From an uncultured Phycisphaerales bacterium (GTDB lineage: Bacteria; Planctomycetota; Phycisphaerae; Phycisphaerales; UBA1924): a stretch of DNA of 7,813 nucleotides. Numbering within the stretch: position 1 is the stretch's first letter; every line of letters begins with the position of its first letter. Under the pieces are notes generated by a model, which was given only the letters and a program-made list of their open reading frames with translations, was not told the DNA's origin and did not search any database. The DNA is taken from positions 1 through 7,813 of the forward strand of contig CALAFV010000298.1 in the NCBI GenBank assembly GCA_937891445.1. Reading direction: 5' to 3'. Positions 6,011 through 7,813 of this stretch are shown piece by piece. The position numbers and the translations under genes are program-made.

Positions 6011-6163
6011 TCAGGGCCCCGTGCGCCGGAGCACCAGCGGCTCGCCGGCGAAGAGCCGGTCCGCATCAGGGCGACGCAGCAGGTCAAGCAACCGGTCGAT
6101 GGACGTTGTGATCACGAACACGTGCTCATCAGTCTCGGTGCGCAGGGGCACCGGCGAGCGCAT
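6011..6163 (-). CDS. Possible small protein of 50 residues upstream of the phosphatase
   Basis: ATG 6163 opens a 50-residue frame that starts MRSPVPLRTETDEHVFVITT and ends at TGA 6011-6013, immediately before the alternative GTG start of the phosphatase. GGAG lies 8 nt before the ATG, a better ribosome site than most genes here, and third-position GC is high as in the neighbouring genes. The middle (about residues 19-31, TTSIDRLLDLLRR) looks like an amphipathic helix; there is no signal peptide or membrane segment. The same frame stays open about 170 bp upstream of the ATG, where it reads ICGACHM with a CxxCH, but no standard start is found there. I do not recognise a family. It could be a small regulator of the phosphatase, a remnant of a longer gene, or chance. 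Confidence 0.45.
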   Translation of the reverse strand: MRSPVPLRTETDEHVFVITTSIDRLLDLLRRPDADRLFAGEPLVLRRTGP

Positions 6164-6171
6164 GTGGCACG

Positions 6172-6175
6172 CTCC
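6172..6175 (-). promoter_or_regulatory. Shine-Dalgarno site of the possible small protein
   Basis: GGAG on the minus strand, with 8 nt to the ATG at 6163. It is the main support for reading the 50-residue frame as a gene. Confidence 0.4.
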
Positions 6176-6308
6176 GCAGATTGGCGCCCATGGTGCGCTC
6201 GCGCGGCTCCGGAGGTACCGCGGCGCTGCTCGAACGTGAGAGACGTCGGAGAGGGAGAGACCCGGGGGTTCGCCGTAGAAGAGACGGGAAGAGAGATAGG
6301 AAGGGGGC

Positions 6309-7376
6309 TCATCCCCGGCGTGACTGGAGGATGTCCGTCAGGGAGTCGGCCTGGTGGTCGGCGTGGTAACTGGAGCGGACCAGGGGGCCGCTCTCGACGA
6401 CCTTGAAGCCGCGGCGAAGGCCCTCGTCCTTGTACATCGCGAACTGCTCGGGGGTGACCCAGCGCTCGATGGGGAGGTGGTTGCGGGTCGGCTGGAGATA
6501 CTGGCCGATCGTGAGGATCTCGACGCCGACGCCGTTGCCAACGCTGGTGGCCGCCCGCACCTCGTCCATCAGTTCCAGCACCTCGGCGTCGGTCTCGCCG
6601 ATGCCGACCATGATGCCGGTTTTGGCGACGACGCCCTGATCCCGGACGCGGCGGAGCAGTTCGAGCGAGCGGTCGAACTTGGCGCTGGGGCGGACGGCGG
6701 GGTACATCCGCCGCACGGTCTCCAGGTTGTGGTTGATGATGTGGGGGCGGGCGTCGATCACCATCTGGAGGGCCGCCCAGTTGCCCTCGAAGTCCGGAAT
6801 CAGGACCTCGATGGACATCCCAGGGCAGGCGTCCTTGGAGCGGACGATCGTCTCGGCCCAGATGGCGGCCCCGCCGTCGGCGAGTTCGTCCCGGTTGACG
6901 CTGGTGATGACGACGTGCTTGAGGTTGGCCCCCTCGTACATCAGCCGCAGGCTCTCGGCGACGCGGCGGGGCTCATCTTTATCCACAGCCTGCGGGCGGC
7001 CGGTCTTGACGTTGCAGAAGCCGCACGCGCGGGTACAGGTGTCGCCGAGGATCATGATGGTGGCGACGCCGCGGGCCCAGCCCTCCCCCATATTGGGGCA
7101 GCCGGCCTCCTGGCAGACGGTGTGGAGGCGGTGCTCGTCGATGATCCCCTTCAGGCGCGTAAATCCTGCTCCGCCAGGGACTTTCGCCTTCAGCCACGGG
7201 GGTTTGCGCTTGAGGGCGAGTTGTTCGGGCGTCCCGGTCTGGTTATTCAGGACCATCCCGCTCAGGCTCAGAACCGGGCGATCGACCCGCTTGAGGGGAT
7301 CACCTCCCAGAGGGCGCGGGTGGCGCGCCAGTGTTCGGGCCGCGACGTCGAACTCACCGGTGGCCGAGGGCGTCAT
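6309..7376 (-). CDS. lipA: Lipoyl synthase (radical SAM) with an altered auxiliary-cluster motif
   Basis: LipA inserts two sulfur atoms into octanoyl groups carried by 2-oxoacid dehydrogenase E2 subunits and the glycine cleavage H protein, completing lipoate. The radical SAM cluster motif CTRACGFC (114-121, CxxxCxxC) is intact, as are NRDEL (161-165), INHNLETV (214-221), GETDAEVLELM (260-270), ILTIGQYLQP (287-296) and the C-terminal RSSYHA (334-339), whose serine caps the auxiliary cluster. The auxiliary motif normally reads Cx4Cx5C. Here C88 and C93 are present but position 99 is Gly (codon GGC, 7082-7080) in NMGEGW, where almost all relatives have Cys. The protein has 355 residues from ATG 7376. 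ATG 7256, giving 315 residues, fits the family length better and cannot be excluded; neither start has a good Shine-Dalgarno. The same-strand small ORF and signalling genes lie 145 bp downstream; no lipB is in view. Confidence 0.97.
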   Translation of the reverse strand: MTPSATGEFDVAARTLARHPRPLGGDPLKRVDRPVLSLSGMVLNNQTGTPEQLALKRKPPWLKAKVPGGAGFTRLKGIIDEHRLHTVCQEAGCPNMGEGWARGVATIMILGDTCTRACGFCNVKTGRPQAVDKDEPRRVAESLRLMYEGANLKHVVITSVNRDELADGGAAIWAETIVRSKDACPGMSIEVLIPDFEGNWAALQMVIDARPHIINHNLETVRRMYPAVRPSAKFDRSLELLRRVRDQGVVAKTGIMVGIGETDAEVLELMDEVRAATSVGNGVGVEILTIGQYLQPTRNHLPIERWVTPEQFAMYKDEGLRRGFKVVESGPLVRSSYHADHQADSLTDILQSRRG

Positions 7377-7395
7377 TGAGGGGAGTTTAGGCCCC

Positions 7396-7410
7396 GGGAC
7401 CGGCGGTCCC
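7396..7410. repeat. 15-bp dyad, first copy of a GACC-N3-GGTC site
   Basis: On the minus strand it reads GGGACCGCCGGTCCC, perfectly symmetric with a 3-bp centre, and lies 20 bp upstream of ATG 7376 of lipA. A related copy lies at 7534-7548. It might be an operator or a small hairpin. Confidence 0.4.
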
Positions 7411-7533
7411 TGGACCGAAACCCGTCCACCCGGATGAGCCAAGTCTCGCGTACGCCAAGTGTCGGAGCGTCGATCGTCCGATAGGCTTACACCCGGTGGC
7501 TGGTGTCGCGCCACCGTGGTGGCTCAGCGCAGC

Positions 7534-7548
7534 GGGACCGCCGGTCGA
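7534..7548. repeat. Second copy of the GACC-N3-GGTC dyad
   Basis: It reads GGGACCGCCGGTCGA on the plus strand and is identical over 13 bp to the minus-strand reading of 7396-7410; the dyad core GACC-GCC-GGTC is complete. The two copies lie 138 bp apart between divergent genes. Confidence 0.4.
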
Positions 7549-7611
7549 TGGGAGGGTCCCCCACGCGAGCGGGCAGACCGACCTTATCCCGGGCAGCGTG
7601 CCCGGCTGAAG

Positions 7612-7634
7612 AACTGGGCGGGGGCTGCTACGGT
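7612..7634 (+). promoter_or_regulatory. Weak candidate promoter for the plus-strand gene at the right edge
   Basis: TACGGT (7629-7634) is preceded by TGC, resembling an extended -10 of a GC-rich genome. A poor -35 (TGAAGA region, around 7606-7612) lies about 17 bp upstream. It would place a start near 7641, just ahead of the strong hairpin. This is a weak prediction. Confidence 0.2.
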
Positions 7635-7641
7635 GTGTGCC

Positions 7642-7672
7642 CTCGGGGCGGCCCGGCAAGGCCGCCCGCGAG
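7642..7672 (+). promoter_or_regulatory. Strong hairpin in the leader of the plus-strand gene
   Basis: CTCG-GGGCGGCC and GGCCGCCC-CGAG can pair with one bulged G (7668) and a 6-nt loop, CGGCAA, giving about 12 base pairs. No T-run follows, so it is not a terminator. It begins close to the possible transcription start and may shape the leader RNA. Confidence 0.4.
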
Positions 7673-7731
7673 GCCGTGGAGCGGGCGAGCGAGCCCGTTG
7701 CGGTTATGCAGGAACGAACCGAGAGAGCAGG

Positions 7732-7737
7732 AAGGAG
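7732..7737 (+). promoter_or_regulatory. Strong Shine-Dalgarno site (AAGGAG)
   Basis: AAGGAG lies 7 nt before GTG 7745. It is the best ribosome site in the window and decides the start of the right-edge gene. Confidence 0.55.
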
Positions 7738-7744
7738 CGGGGCC

Positions 7745-7813
7745 GTGACGCAAACCGAGAGGATTCCCGGTAACGGCAGCAGGACGGTGGGGAACAGGGG
7801 CCTGGCCGCCGTG
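7745..7813 (+). CDS. Start of an unidentified plus-strand gene (partial)
   Basis: GTG 7745 opens a frame that runs off the right edge after 23 codons, beginning VTQTERIPGNGSRTVGNRGL. The support is the AAGGAG 7 nt upstream and an open frame to the window end. An in-frame ATG at 7706 would add 13 residues (MQERTERAGRSGA) but has no Shine-Dalgarno. The visible stretch is polar and Gly/Arg-rich, probably a disordered N-terminus, and shows no domain. It is divergent from lipA. The product cannot be named. Confidence 0.5.
   Translation, partial: MTQTERIPGNGSRTVGNRGLAAV

Larger units (their letters stand above)
7377..7744. other. Divergent intergenic region upstream of lipA
   Basis: These 368 bp separate lipA from a plus-strand gene. 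No structured RNA family or tRNA was recognised. They contain a 15-bp dyad (7396-7410), a second partial copy (7534-7548), a hairpin CCGGGCA-GCG-TGCCCGG (7589-7605), a candidate extended -10 promoter (7629-7634), and a strong hairpin (7642-7672). On the minus strand TAAACT lies 8 nt before ATG 7376, a possible -10 that would make lipA leaderless. Frames across the region look like shadows. Confidence 0.55.

Noticed and set aside
6112..6312. 66-codon minus frame whose ATG overlaps the lipA stop (ATGA)
   Set aside because: The overlap looks like coupling, but the product is Ser/Pro/Arg-rich, its third-position GC is clearly lower, and it overlaps the better-supported 50-codon frame.
7441..7744. 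RNase P RNA, tmRNA, SRP RNA or tRNA in the structured region right of lipA
   Set aside because: None of the conserved sequence cores of these RNAs is visible on either strand.
7747..7754. GACGCAAA resembling the core of a class I cyclic-di-GMP riboswitch
   Set aside because: The flanking stems and the conserved GGGCAAACC and GCC elements of that class are absent, and the stretch fits the first codons of the right-edge gene. A covariance-model search with RF01051 would settle it.

Overview
The window is very GC-rich, codes almost wall to wall, and shows strong third-position GC bias, so many long antisense shadow frames appear. The mix of genes and several sequence habits fit a bacterium of the Planctomycetota, probably a Phycisphaerae-like lineage, known only by inference. 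These habits are a 46-residue ribosomal protein L34 beginning MHYPHRTSRIKRKR, a small Cys-rich exported protein beside an efflux operon, and few Shine-Dalgarno sequences. No mobile element, CRISPR array, tRNA or rRNA was seen.

Layout. Positions 1-2563 (minus strand) hold an efflux operon read right to left: a Cys-rich exported small protein (2563-2138), a HlyD/MacA-type membrane fusion protein with an intact TolC-docking RLS motif (2050-350), and the start of a MacB/LolD/DevA-type ABC ATPase (350 to beyond base 1). The ATPase start overlaps the stop before it (TGATG). Upstream on the same strand is rnc, ribonuclease III (3390-2650). A 471-bp gene-free stretch with several hairpins separates rnc from rpmH (3862-4002, plus strand), which ends in a clear intrinsic terminator at 4045-4075 and has no rnpA behind it.

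Positions 4114-6163 (minus strand) form a signalling unit: a possible 50-residue small protein, a four-helix membrane SpoIIE/PP2C-type phosphatase, and a compact HD-GYP c-di-GMP phosphodiesterase. Upstream on the same strand is lipA, lipoyl synthase (7376-6309). The last 437 bp are a divergent control region with two copies of a GACC-N3-GGTC dyad, a strong leader hairpin, and the first codons of a plus-strand gene behind a very good Shine-Dalgarno sequence.

The most notable observations are residue-level. LipA has Gly where the third Cys ligand of its auxiliary iron-sulfur cluster should be, and RNase III has Ala where one of its four metal-binding acidic residues should be. Both are otherwise intact housekeeping enzymes and each change is one base away from the usual residue, so either a lineage-specific variation or sequence error must be excluded. 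A perfect 10-bp inverted repeat also places the likely phosphatase start codon in its loop. I found no wholly new multi-gene system; the best candidate for something undescribed is the small ORF/phosphatase/HD-GYP unit with its start-codon hairpin.
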